Below are positions 53,417 through 64,000 of a stretch of 64,000 nucleotides of DNA, piece after piece (position 1 is the first letter of the stretch; the number at the start of each line of letters is the position of its first letter). Source of the DNA: Daphnia carinata (Eukaryota > Arthropoda > Branchiopoda > Diplostraca > Daphniidae); contig NC_081339.1 in the NCBI RefSeq assembly GCF_022539665.2, positions 5,880,017 to 5,944,016 of the forward strand, read 5' to 3'. The translations under genes were made by a program, and so were the position numbers. The notes beneath the pieces are model-generated. The model searched no databases. It saw nothing but the letters and a program-made list of their open reading frames with translations, and was not told the origin of the DNA.

Positions 53417-54783
53417 GGTGTTTAGGGCCGACTACTGCTTTCATTTCGCTTTACGGCTTATTTGGGAAAGTATGACAACAATGCATGAGGTATTTGCTGG
53501 CGCACAAACGACAAAAAAAAACCCGGCGCATGACATTCGGGCGCCAAATTTTTCTTCAAGAGGTGAGAAAAAAATATTCGTTACCGTATCATAGGTTAGG
53601 GTTAATATATAACTTAATTCGTAGTTTCCCACAAGTAGTTCCCATTCGTTGGACTGTCTGAGAAATACTGTTTATTTCCATCTCTTGTCAGCCAAAAATG
53701 AAGCATGGCCTTCGAAAGGTCAGTTTTCTTCTGTGAGTCAACATCCAGCATAAGCAAGGTGAGCTTAACAATGTAGATCTTTTGTAACTGCTTGTAAATG
53801 ATATTTTAAATTGGTGGTGTCAGTCATAGGATGTGGGGCTTTGTTTCCCATTTCTGGTCTGGTATTATTCACATGCAGTTTTGGACAGCAATTTAGGACG
53901 AAAAGAGTTGCATGGGTTTTGATCATTGTGATCATCTTGCAGGTATACATGGCTAAAATTTAAAAATATTGCAATTTCTAAGTTTTGTTCGTTTTATGTT
54001 TTTCATAACATACCACAAAAGAAGTTATTGACTAAACAAAAGACCAGATATGGTTGCAGAGATACGAGCCATTTGCTACACTTGCACACAGGTAATCTTA
54101 ACAGCCTTCATCTATTGAAATTTCAGCATATTTTGTTTAGCTCAAACGCTTGGCTGGTTACCTAATGCTGGATGAATTGATTTCTTTTTCTTTATCTGTT
54201 GCACAGGAGTTTTGGATACTTGGGATATAAAGAAAGCCACCTGCTGAGCGTATCTGTAAGATGTGGTGTAGCCCTTTTATACCTTCAGCATTTAGTGCAT
54301 TTATATCATATGGATCCTTACTTTGCCAATAACATCGATCATCATTTGGACCAAATGTCAAACAAGTAATGATACAAGTACATATTATGTTTTTCTTATA
54401 TGATATTGAATTTTAGATTTTTTTTACAGGAATTTTGATCAAATTTACCTTGTTGAATTTGAGTTTAAGCTTCTCAAAAATGAGTGTATTTATTAACAAG
54501 AAAACCACGAGTAAAAAAATTGTGCAGCATGCAACTGCTCATTGACAGGTTTATTTTGAGTCTTTTTATGCTATTAACGTCGTTTATATACCGTCAGGAA
54601 CCGTACACTATTGTTGCAGTAGTTGTGAAGCTTAGTTTCGTTTCTTGAAAATTTCGCTATCTGCTGCAAGAAGTTATAATGAATATGTAGAAATGTGTTG
54701 TTTTTCTTTCTTTTTCAGCATCTGTGTTGAATTCCCCTATCTTTCGTCATCGTCAATAATAAACGTATAGTCAATCTTAACTA
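53417..54783. other. AT-rich stretch without a recognised gene
   Basis: A minus-strand frame (54158-54361; FGPNDDRCYWQSKDPYDINA..., then GIKGLHHILQIRSAG) has unusually protein-like composition for this AT-rich region but matches nothing I know. The ~100-bp segment at 54622-54722 recurs at the window end. Confidence 0.35.
54622..54722 (+). repeat. Dispersed direct repeat, copy 1
   Basis: GTGAAGCTTAGTTTCGTTTC through TTTTTCTTTCTTTTTCAGCATC is about 95% identical to 63904-64000. The copy ends in a pyrimidine tract plus CAG, like a 3' splice site. Confidence 0.9.
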
Positions 54784-54866
54784 CAGTGCCGGTCCAGTTA
54801 TAGAACCGGCCTGTGCGCGGTTCTATAACTGAATGGTTCTATAACCGAGCAGCCGATCTCAGAGCC
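54784..54866 (+). mobile_element. Solo end or hairpin relic of the CAGTGCCGGT element
   Basis: It begins TA|CAGTGCCGGTCCA like the complete element at 55088, then forms a hairpin (CAGTTATAGAACCG...CGGTTCTATAACTG) and continues GGTTCTATAACCGAGC. No matching right end is seen before the next copy, so it is a truncated or rearranged copy. Confidence 0.7.
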
Positions 54867-55087
54867 ACCTATCGTCGATTCTTTCATCACACAGATTTTG
54901 ACAGTATGTGAATGTAAAAGCGAATAGCACAGGGATAGTGCTGATCTCTATGCAACTACCCAGAATAGGGGGAAGGGGGTTCTTATATTAGAATTTAATA
55001 CCTCAACCATTCCTGCATTATTTTACCAACAATAAGGTTCTACCACAAAGAGAATGCCCCATCAACGATTGGTCATTATATAAGATA

Positions 55088-55561
55088 CAGTGCCGGTCCA
55101 CTTCTAGAAACCCTTAGCTATGGAACCGGCTCGGTTATCGAACCGATTTTTATTTCCCCTGTTTCAGCGCCCATAATTAATAAATGGAAAAAAACAAAAC
55201 GACACGAAAAGTGTCATTTTGTAATACAGTTATTTAAAAATTCTGATAACATTAAAAGGCAAAGAGAAAAGCAGCACGATAAGTCATTTGTTTTATTGTT
55301 TTCCGCCTGAATTCGTTTGGAAGGCTATTATTTTACGTAAAGTCATTAAGCCAATTTGTACTATTGTCTAAAATTGCTAAAACCAATTTCAATAACATGT
55401 GCTTGTACGTTTTAAAATGCGTAATCCGTACGTTCGAACCCAAAAATATGGATTTAGTTCAAAATACAGCCAATGGCGGCGCTGAAACACGGCAAGGAAA
55501 AATCGGTTCGATAACCGAGCTGGTTCTATAGCTAAGCGGTTCTATAAGTGGACCGGCACTG
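55088..55561. mobile_element. MITE with ~95-bp TIRs and TA target duplication (pogo/Tigger-like ends)
   Basis: The ends are CAGTGCCGGTCCACTT... and its reverse complement ...AAGTGGACCGGCACTG, flanked by TA on both sides. The inverted repeats stay recognisable for about 95 bp (AACCGGCTCGGTTATCGAACC, then TTTCAGCGCC). The inside is about 280 bp, AT-rich, with no transposase frame. CAGT termini with a TA duplication are typical of the pogo/Tigger branch of the Tc1/mariner superfamily; assignment by ends only. Confidence 0.85.
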
Positions 55562-58200
55562 TAATAGTTTAACAACTATTTTCCTGACTTTTTTTATTCA
55601 ATACTAAGTTATTAACGGGTTTATTCCTGTTTAACATATAGAATTTTTATCAAATTATTTAAGTGTTTCAAGTGCTAACTTTAATAGCGGAAAATGCCCG
55701 AAAACATATCCCCAACATTTTTGCGTCAAATTATATGTTAGCACCAAATACTAGCATTTAACAGTATCAAGCGTCGAATAAAAAATAATTAGCAACTTTG
55801 TATCAGGAATTTCTACTGCAGACGGTCTCCCGAACACTATAGCCACCTATTGGTACGATATTCAGTTTTCTACATTGGATTTCAGCGATCGTCTGGGGCT
55901 AGGGTAAGGTATGTAGCAACTTCCACTTCTAATACTTCAAATGCCATAAGGTTCACGTGTAAAAGATATGAATTTTCGTAATCCTTGCTTAATTTGGTTT
56001 AAAATACATTATTCCGCTGCGAAATTTAAAGCTGATCACACCGCTGTTGAAGGAAAGCGTAAACTTATAACTTGTCATGTTGGAAAAGAACCGATAATGT
56101 TTGCTCCGCGTTTTAACGGCTTGTTACCCTAGTTAAACCTTCTCCGATAAAAGTTACTATTTCACGATCATCTGCAGAATTACCCGTTTAATACAGTTCA
56201 TTTTTTTAAACTACGAAAACAACAACAGTTTTCCGTCAAACCTTTTCACATCTTGGCTTGGCATTGCTATGGTAACGATTTCAAGTTTAAAAAATTGTGT
56301 ACTTTTAGCAATTAAGAATTTAAAAATGTTAATTGGATTCATAAAATTATCCAGATTTTTAATTTTTAAGATTCTGTAATAATACAATTATTCTTTTGTT
56401 CGTAAGATACTATTTCCTATTCAAAGTATTGAAACATGGCCCAACCCAAACGCACAAAAAACCGGTTTTGTTATGTTCATTTAATAAAATTAAGTTTTGG
56501 TGTAACAAAATAGCACGTTTGAAAATAGAACAATGTACAGTAGACTTTATTGAGTGTGAATTCGTCGTAATAAATGAAAAATTTAAAGCCCTACTATTGT
56601 TAAACTTTGTTAAAAAGTTGAAACTATCATCATCGATACTTTGCAGCAGATGACCCTATATATAGGCACGGTTATTTCATAGTAGTTCTCTCATTTTGCT
56701 GGCGCCCTGGTCATTCTTTGGTAAAGTATGGTTTGTTTTTTGGTATTTGTTGTGCGAGAGTGTTGAGCTTAAATTGGAAAAAACCGTAACATATGATGAA
56801 GTTATTTCAAGAAAGGTAGGGTAACGCTCAAGCGACTGAATTTGTGTATGTTCATTTTGTTGTAAGAATTTCCATGAATCTCTTACATCAAAATGAACTA
56901 GGCGGAAATTCAGACGTATTGTAATATAACTTAAATATAAGAAAAAGGAAAGCCGTCGAACAAAATAGCAGTTATCTGCTGCAGGATCATAAGCGTAACG
57001 GAAGGTATTGGCCGTCTGACGGATGTATGAACTCTTTGACAACATCAAAGACGATTGGACACGTTATTTATATAACCAAAGAGCGGGAAGTAAAAGGTTA
57101 TGACACATTGACAAGTAAAGTAACCTGTCACCATCTTTCTCTATCAGATACAAAGAAAAATATAACGTTACGTAGACAGAATTGGTTCTATAAATTTTTT
57201 TTGTGTCGATATATAGTCAGGGAATGTTAGATTACACATGTTCTGCTCTCATGGAAAATGGTGCAGTGGAAGAAAGTAAATCGTATTTAGCTTGGATGAA
57301 GAGGCGACAGAGTAGATGACGAAAGTTGACAACAACACAGTCCGGTGTTTGACTCTACACGTATCAACTGTGACAGTTGCAGAGAAGTTTTTAGTTCTTG
57401 TGCAGCGCTTATCTTTTCGTAGGCACACGAAGAATATTGGTCTATTCCGTCGTCCACTCTTTCACATCCATTTCGCAAACACATTAATTAGGAAGCCACG
57501 GAACACGACAGACGCCGAGATACACGTTCTATCACCCAGGTTTTTTATTTTCTTTGATAGAACTTTTGCCAGACCCAGCTATGGGGTTTATCACCAGTGA
57601 GTCTCATGCCCGGAAAATTGGAGAATTAGGATCGAATGGCAATGTAATCTGAATACGTGGAAATGAGGAAAATCAGGCAAATTTATTCGCATTTTTCCTT
57701 CTCTGTAAAATGTAGCCGTTATTGATTGATTGTGCTTGAGGGAAAGTTGTTCTTGACATTTGTGTGCTGCCATGGTTGAAGTATGCGAAATGGAAGTGAA
57801 TGAGGGGATGTAATTAAGGCGATGAATTGTTGAGGCTGCGTATTTTTCGAATTATATGATAAATCCCCTACACGTCAATTGTGATCGTGCAACCGGTTGT
57901 TTTTGAGCACCTTTCTCAGCGATTCTATTTTTTACGTCTTATTTGTTTTAATTTTGCCGTTCTTCGTAAAAGTGTTGAATTTCTAGCATTTATGTTCTAA
58001 AAAAAAAATACACTGAATTGGTGAATGGAATTGGTGAATGGGGGATAAAAAAAATGATCAATTTGCTAGATTAATTTTAAAAAGAATGTTATTAAATCTT
58101 GCTCTTTGGTTTTTGTTTCTATTTAAGAGAGGTACTTAGATTAAATGGATTGATGGTTATATGGATTGATGGTTAAATAAAAAACAACCACATAATATCC
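55562..58200. other. AT-rich intergenic region, no recognised gene
   Basis: No family match. The longest frame, 56677-57048 on the minus strand (123 aa), has a mildly hydrophobic start and nothing familiar. The region around 57210-57600 carries scattered short frames only. Confidence 0.4.
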
Positions 58201-59060
58201 AGTTAATAATTTATTAATTAAGTTTCATTGATGAATTGATATTATTTTAAGTAAAAGTTCTGGAATGGGCCATTGCAACAACTTTTATATTTTAAATAAC
58301 TCAAACCATCAAGTCTACATAAAAACAAATTTTATGTTTATGATTTTTATTAAATTTACAATCTAATGATATATAGTTATCTAGTTTTATTGATATTAAG
58401 TTTTCAGTATATGTTTGATATCGGGTCTTAAATTTCTATCATGCCATTCTTTATAATTTAAATAACTCAAAAACCATCAAGTCTACATAAAAACAAATTT
58501 CATATTCATGATTATCATTAAATTTACAATCTAAATGATGTATAGTTATCTAGTTTTATTGATATTAAGTTTTAAGTGTATGTTTGATATCAGGCCTTAA
58601 ATTTCTATCATACCATTTTTTATCATTTAAATAGCTCAAAAACCAATAAGTCTACATAAAAACAAATTTCATATTCATGATTCTTATTGAATTTAGCATC
58701 TAAATCGTATATAGTTATCTAGTTTTATTTGTATTAACTTTTTAAGTAAAAGTCGGGCTTGGTGTTTTGTCGGGCCTTAAATTTCTATCGTACCTACGTT
58801 TATCTTTGAAATAACTCGAAAACCATGAAGTCTACATAAAAACAAATCTTATATTCGTGATTCTTATTAAATTTCCAATCTAAATCGTGTAGTTATCTTG
58901 TTTTATTGACATTATTATTTTAAAGTAAAAGTTGTGAACCAGGGCCTAAAATGTCTATTGTACCTACTTTTATATTTGAAATAACTCAAAAACCATGAAG
59001 TCTACAAAAAAACAAATTTGATATTAACGATTCTTGAAAATGAAAATACAAATTTTGAAT
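58200..59060 (+). repeat. Tandem array of ~170-bp units, five diverged copies
   Basis: A marker segment, AATAACTCAAAAACCATCAA followed by GTCTACATAAAAACAAAT, starts at 58295, 58461, 58630, 58810 and 58980 (spacings 166, 169, 180 and 170). The rest of each unit (ATTCATGATT, TATAGTTATCTAGTTTTATT, GGCCTTAAATTTCTATC) repeats as well. Copies differ by point changes and short indels, so the array is old or under relaxed homogenisation. It is satellite-like and abuts the TIR element at 59101. Confidence 0.9.
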
Positions 59061-59100
59061 AATACAACGTTTAATTACATTATTTTTTTTTATGTTTCCG

Positions 59101-59766
59101 CATGGTGTATTAGTAACGGTGGGACAACTCTTCGTTATAACGGCCTATCTCGGGTGAAGGCTATTTGTGGTCCAGGTTACCTATAGTGAGAGACGCTTAT
59201 ATATTGATAAAAACTAAAAACCTACTTGAAAAATTTTCTAAGTCCAAACAAACTTGTCCCATTATCCCATTACCTGTTACATATCAAAATTAACTTCTAA
59301 CCTTTGTGTAGTTATATTATCGTATTTTTATGTTTAGTTCGTATAGAATGTGGAAGTAGTGGAAAAAAATCTTGTTTGTACTTGTCGCTCCTTAACAAAA
59401 TAAAAATCAACAACATTGGCAACTAATATAGAATTGAAATGTGTGAAAAACAGTGGAAAGTGAAAAAAAACGTTAGGAAAAAAAAAAATTGCAGATTTAT
59501 GCTTCTTCGAACTCGAACTCCCATTAGTCATGTTCTATCCATTCGATATATAATTATCTACTCTCCTGCCGCGACACTAGTAGATCTCCTTCTTTGCCAT
59601 TCAGTGGTTGGCGAATAATCTAGTTCGTAAATAGTTCCGATGGTGGCGTTGGCTATAAGTCTCCTCAGTTACCACATCCACCTCCTCTGAAAACAAGCTT
59701 CATTCGAGATAGGCCTTAAAATGGAGAGTTGTCCCACCATTACTAATACACCATGAATACACCATG
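59101..59766. mobile_element. TIR element of ~660 bp (CATGGTGTATTAGTAA ends)
   Basis: Left end CATGGTGTATTAGTAACGGT, then GGGACAACTCTT, GGCCTATCTCG and GTGAAG. The reverse complement of about 59692-59755 matches it over about 60 bp with roughly 80% identity. The right terminal 11-mer is duplicated (59745-59755 and 59756-59766). TTTCCG flanks both sides (about 59095 and 59769), a possible target duplication. The inside holds a 78-codon minus frame of unknown nature; no transposase motif recognised. Confidence 0.75.
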
Positions 59767-60299
59767 GTTTCCGTTTTCCAATAGGCAACGTTGCAGGAGG
59801 GGGGAGGGGGTCGCTTGCTTCTGAAGTACCTGACTTATTCCCGCATTTTCCCCCGCCATTGTGGTCGATGGATTTGCTAGAGATTCTTTGCCGCCATTCT
59901 GACAATCGGCCCTGTCAGAGACTGTCGTGCAGATATTGCTTTTGGTTTTAGAACATTCTGGTAATATGTTTGTGCATATGTTGGTCCAAACATAATTTCT
60001 AAAGTGAGTGATAACGGGATAATTGTGTTTCGTTTAGGTTTTGAATGCGCGGAAAATTTGACGAATTTTACTCACGTAATTATTGATTGAAAAAAAGTGA
60101 GCTTTGCCGTTGTTGGAGAAATAGAACAAAGTTGTAATCTGAATACGTAGAAATGGAGTAATGACTGGCAAATTAAATAACATTTTTTTCTTGTAAAACG
60201 AATTTTTCTAGCTGTCTGAGTGATCATGCTCTAGGGAAATGTGTATTTCAAAGTTTGTCGTCTTAAAAACCATGGTTTTAAAGATAATGATTGCGAAAC

Positions 60300-61400
60300 A
60301 ACAAGGTAAGTGTTTTCTTGTATTCCTAGTGTGATTACTTTAATATGGTTTTACTCCTAGTGTCATGAAGCTGGCCACACCTTGAAAGGTTGCCTAAATC
60401 TATTCAGTGGGTTGATGGAAGATGGAAAGCCTCATGAGCAATACTTTCCGGAAGCTGTGACATACAATGAAAAGGAACTGTTTAAGGGCATCGTCTGTTG
60501 GGAACGCTTTAACAATTTTGATAAATTTGTCCTTCTGGTAAGCCATTTCTCGAAACTGTATTTTGTGAGTTAAAAATATCTATTGGGTCTGCTTTAGGTT
60601 ACAGGAAAAGATGTACCTCAATACATAACACCATTTGCAGAAGCCAGCCTCCGCCATCTACTACTTCAAAGCATTAAAAATTCTGGCTACATATAACCAA
60701 CACGTGTTCAGAAAGCTTCAGTTGTAGGTATTCTTGCCAAAAGACATTTAATTGCTTGTGCTGTCATGGGCTCTGGCAAAACAGTAATCCAATTAATTAA
60801 CGCTTAGTAATTTTGAAACCTGGATTTCCTCGTACTGACTTGATTCAAAGGGATCGGTGTGAACTGGGTAAGTTGAAGTAAAAGTAATTTTGTGTGGACA
60901 CGCTGGTAATTACAACTACTGAAAGGTCCAATTGCATCTAAGGTATTCAACAAACCCTTTGTGTTATTCGTTGATTGAGTCATCTAAAATTTAAAAATTT
61001 TTCATGAAGGTGGTATACTTGGAACAGTTTTGAACATTGTTAGAACAAGGTGTTGCTGCTGCGTCTCATGCCATGGAGCAAAAGACAAATTGTAATTGTC
61101 GCACCCCCTCGTGAATGGGCCATTCTAATTCACCGCAAGGCGTGTAAATTCTCCTACAGTTCGGTTTTAAAGTCTGATTATATGTGGAGGAATTGTCACG
61201 AGCTATCAGCGGTCAAATCTTCAAGCTGAGTGTAATATTGTTGTCGCGACCGCTGTGCGATTCAACGATTTCCTCGACCGTGGAGTATTTGCCTTCTCGG
61301 GGGGTCAGGTTTTAAAATTTGGACGAAGCTGATCTAAATCATTTGGGCATTAAGCATACCTAGTTTTGAACAACACCAGAAGAAGACATTCAGGAAACTC
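60300..61400 (+). pseudogene. Decayed vasa-type DEAD-box RNA helicase copy, introns retained
   Basis: Conserved pieces appear in family order: a zinc-knuckle-like CHEAGHTLKGC (60361); ELFKGI and NFDKF (60470-60537); an intron bounded by CTG|GTAAGC and TTTAG (60538-60598); VTGKDVP and a Q-motif region FAEASLRHLLLQSIKNSGY...PTRVQKAS; Walker A AVMGSGKT (ending 60782); then REWAILIHRKACKFSYSSVLKS (about 61117-61173), QRSNLQAECNIVVATAVRFN, DFLDRGVFAFSG, and LDEAD (about 61319-61332). Defects: an in-frame TAA replaces the residue pair before PTRVQK (near 60696), spacing after GSGKT is lost, frame changes occur before LDEAD, and the C-terminal RecA domain is unrecognisable. Retained introns indicate a DNA-level duplicate, not a retrocopy. 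Vasa family proteins act in the germ line; this copy should be inactive. Confidence 0.85.
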
Positions 61401-62560
61401 AAGTAAAACCAAAAGCGCTGCTAGCAAGGGCTAAACGATATATTGCATAGATCAAATGAAAGATGATTGCTAAAGTACGCAGTGACAGGAAACGGCTCGG
61501 TTTACCTTGAGCTATGACAAAGATAAGATTGTAAGGTTGGTATACTACGACGTACGGTACTGGCATGATGTACATCAGGAACAGTAACGTATGCAAAACA
61601 ACTTAAGCTACGTGCTTTAAGTTCCCGAGATGACATTCCTTACTAAATCGCCAATATCTTCCGGTATCTGACAGTTTTGGACCGCCAGATTGTTCTAATA
61701 AATTGGTATCTACTATATATGTTGGCGCTATCAAATACCGGGGCGTAATGGCGGTTTTGTATTGAACAGCGGCTGCAGAACTTGCCATGACGAGATCAAG
61801 TTCTGTGCAAATCGTAACCAGTATAAACGGGGGCGCCAAACAGTGACATAGCGGGGGGAAAGTGAGGTAAGTGACACGCCATCTATTGAACAGTAACATA
61901 GCTTGTAATAAATGTAGTTACATGACATTGTGACAGAACAAAAATAAGGTTTCTAAAACACTGTATAAACCTTATTCTTTCACGGTTTGCAAGGAAATGA
62001 CTTGGAAATGGAAATAATGGCACGGTCTATGTTCAACAACCATTTGTTTAGCACCAGTAGGTAAGGAAAATTTAATTTGCATCATGTAATTTTTTTTTTT
62101 TGCCAGGTTTTTGCTGAGTGAACTTGCAGTTTTATAAAGTTATTCAAGATAACTGCAAATGGTAGTCCCGAAATCAGAAGAATTTTGTCTGACATCTTTA
62201 CTACGAGAACTTTAAAAGGCCTTGTTATACCAAAGGGCGTCCAATGGAAAAATTGGGCTTCATTAACTATTCAAGTAGTTGAAATTTACAACTAAATTGT
62301 TAATGTTTAAATTTTATTGTATTTTCTTTTATTCAGACTCATTGATTCCAACAGCCTAGTTGCAAACTTTGAGCCATTGCATTGAAATGAATGTGTCTGT
62401 AATCCAATCTTCAACACTGACAAATGCCAAGGTAAACAGTTGTTTCTACGCTGAGACGTTTAATTTGACAATGATTTGGTCAATTTTTTTTTTGTACTGG
62501 TCGGCACTTCAATTTTTTTATGTTTGATGTAAGAACCAGTGTAGATGTATTCTCGTTAGA
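61400..62560. other. Region without a recognised gene
   Basis: Downstream of LDEAD a few residues (TPEEDIQET-like) might still derive from the helicase. A minus frame, 61603-61899 (98 aa), matches nothing known. CGCCATCTATTGAAC at about 61877 is another TAGATGGCG-type motif. Confidence 0.35.
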
Positions 62561-62579
62561 AATAATCGTAGTGTCCTAA

Positions 62580-63764
62580 ATGTGCTATTATTTAGTGAAA
62601 ATGGTATTGTACGAAGCTTATCAATTATTTCTTATTTATTCGGATTTAGCAACCACCTTTCGATACTTAAAAGCGAGGACCGAATGGCACCTACACTTGG
62701 ACTGGATCAGACCGTTATTTGGTCGAATGGCTAGCAGCAAAATTAAACTTTACGTAGGTTGAACGTAATTTGTCTGCTTGTTTGTTGTTTGTTATTCTAA
62801 AAAAACTACCCTCTTTATTCCACAGGTATTCGTTCGTGCTAATTAATCAAACTATTGCGAATATGTACGGGACGCATGAGGGTTTGTTCTTTCAACTCAT
62901 CAATGATGAGGTAGCGGGAAATGGTTTATGCATTGATTTTCAGTAGATAACTTATGTGCATCATGTTTTTCTATTTTTATATTCTGTAAGGTTATCGATG
63001 GCGTGGCGAACTCTTTCTACTTAACGATGGATTGTGTAGAAAGGATGGACTATACTTTCCTGACATGTGGGGATGGATTTAGCCTTGTTGTGCCATGTAT
63101 CAATGGAATGTGAAGAACACTGAGTCCGTCTACCATTGATTCAGAATCAAAGAACCAACCCAAAGAAGTAAGCAATATTTCGCAGCAAAGAAGTCTTTTT
63201 ACTTCATTTGGATTTCATATGATCTACGTGATGAACATCATGACGAATCAAGGTGATAATCAAGTTTTTTTTTGCACTTAAGAAATTTTGGTTTGTTGAA
63301 GCCAAGTGTCACTTAATGTTTGCTTTTTCAAATTAACAGAAGGAGGGAGTGAGGCTTTCAGTTATTTGTCGTTTCGAATTATGACGGGAATTTGGGTTCT
63401 CTGCGCAACGGTGCTAGTTAATTCTTATACTGGAATTGTGATTTCATCGCTTACAAAGCCGCGTATGAAGCCCACCATCAACTCGTTCGAAGATTTGGCA
63501 GCAAGTAAAGAAGTTTTAATAGTTCTTAGGCACGACACGGCGATGGGAGAACAAATATTGGTAAAACCTATTTTAAATTGTTACAAGTATTATTATACGG
63601 ATACGGAGAAGTGTTTCGCAGACTCTAAAAGCGAAGTCGCTCGCAAAGTTCTGATCCAGCTCACTGACGTAACAAGCGCCTTTTTAATTCTTGGCATTGG
63701 TACTGGGCTTGGATTCTTCACGGTTTTGGTTGAACAGATTTATTCAAACTACAAAATGCACTGA
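62580..63764 (+). pseudogene. Broken ionotropic glutamate receptor-like gene
   Basis: Pieces of an iGluR/IR ligand-gated channel appear in order. First comes VIDGVANSFYLTMD...MDYTFLTCGDGFSLVVP (about 62995-63095), the usual S1 segment before the first membrane helix. Then SYLSFRIMTGIWVLCATVLV and NSYTGIVISSLTKPRMKPTI (63361-63480), the third membrane helix region with its family SYTxxLxSxLT motif. Last come FEDLAASKEV...LRHDTAMGEQI of S2 and VTSAFLILGIGTGLGFFTVL (63669-63728), the last helix. A TGA follows PCINGM (63109-63111), and most of the S2 domain between 63640 and 63650 is missing. Both suggest a pseudogene. The 3' part 63306-63764 is a single open frame and could still be transcribed. 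Confidence 0.75.
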
Positions 63765-63903
63765 CATCGTTAGTTGGCGTTAAGAAAAAAAAATTAACAA
63801 TTCTTCAGTTTGATGGTAAGCTTGATTAGTGGATAATCCATTAGTAACTTTTTTTACATTTTCAAAGTAAGCTTTAATGTTGGAGAGAAGTAGCGTTAGT
63901 TAG

Positions 63904-64000
63904 TAGTGAAGCTTAGTTTCGTTTCTTGAAAATTTCGCTATCTGCTGCAAGAACTTATAATGAATATGTAGAAATGTGTTTTTCTTTCTTTTTTAGCATC
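63904..64000 (+). repeat. Dispersed direct repeat, copy 2 (runs off the window)
   Basis: About 95% identical to 54622-54722. It has a 3-base shortening in the pyrimidine tract and TAG instead of CAG before CATC. The repeat may continue past the end. Confidence 0.9.

Noticed and set aside
58200-59060. CRISPR-like array
   Set aside because: The unit is about 170 bp, the whole unit repeats without unique spacers, and the genome is eukaryotic.

Overview
This window is arthropod nuclear DNA, most likely from a branchiopod crustacean of the Daphnia type. That is an inference from intron-rich genes with short introns (about 60-120 bp), close matches to animal protein families, and TTAGG-type (arthropod) telomeric repeats. 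No viral or bacterial gene is seen. Exon borders below were read by hand from GT/AG sites, reading-frame continuity and remembered homologues. Every multi-exon model I closed keeps frame from start to stop.

Layout. 1-4.0 kb: a TIR-bounded element filled with TTAGG-type repeats (1329-2114) lies directly downstream of a prostaglandin reductase / zinc-independent MDR gene (minus, 2151-3979). 4.0-5.3 kb: diverged local duplications. 5.3-6.6 kb: a secreted C-type-lectin-domain gene (minus). 6.6-10.6 kb: no recognised gene, with a (CA)n/G57/(CA)n tract at 9.2 kb. 10.7-12.0 kb: a Yippee-like gene (plus). 13.7-15.5 kb: SEC61A (minus, 476 aa). 15.6-29.7 kb: a 14 kb gene-poor tract full of homopolymers and simple repeats. 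29.7-39.5 kb: the IP3 receptor (minus, 17 coding exons, 2866 aa). 40.1-40.6 kb: a small nuclear-type protein resembling the POLR1D alternative product (plus), converging on G6PD (minus, 40.8-43.3 kb). 45.5-47.4 kb: RUVBL1/pontin (plus, 456 aa). 48.0-49.65 kb: a Lola-like BTB zinc-finger factor (plus). 51.5-52.45 kb: a GTP cyclohydrolase I feedback regulator (GCHFR/GFRP) with unusual insertions (minus).

From about 53 kb to the end the window becomes AT-rich and repeat-laden. It holds a pogo/Tigger-like MITE with TA target duplication plus a solo end (54.8-55.6 kb), a ~170-bp tandem array (58.2-59.06 kb) touching another TIR element (59.1-59.76 kb), a decayed intron-containing vasa-type DEAD-box helicase copy (60.3-61.4 kb), and a broken ionotropic glutamate-receptor-like gene (62.6-63.8 kb). 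A ~100-bp sequence at 54.6 kb recurs at the window end.

The intact genes are mostly housekeeping: ER translocon, ER calcium release, NADPH production, chromatin ATPase, BH4 feedback control. They show no operon-like functional link. The right end looks like a recent-insertion and pseudogene neighbourhood. The most unusual structure is the telomeric-repeat element next to the reductase gene.
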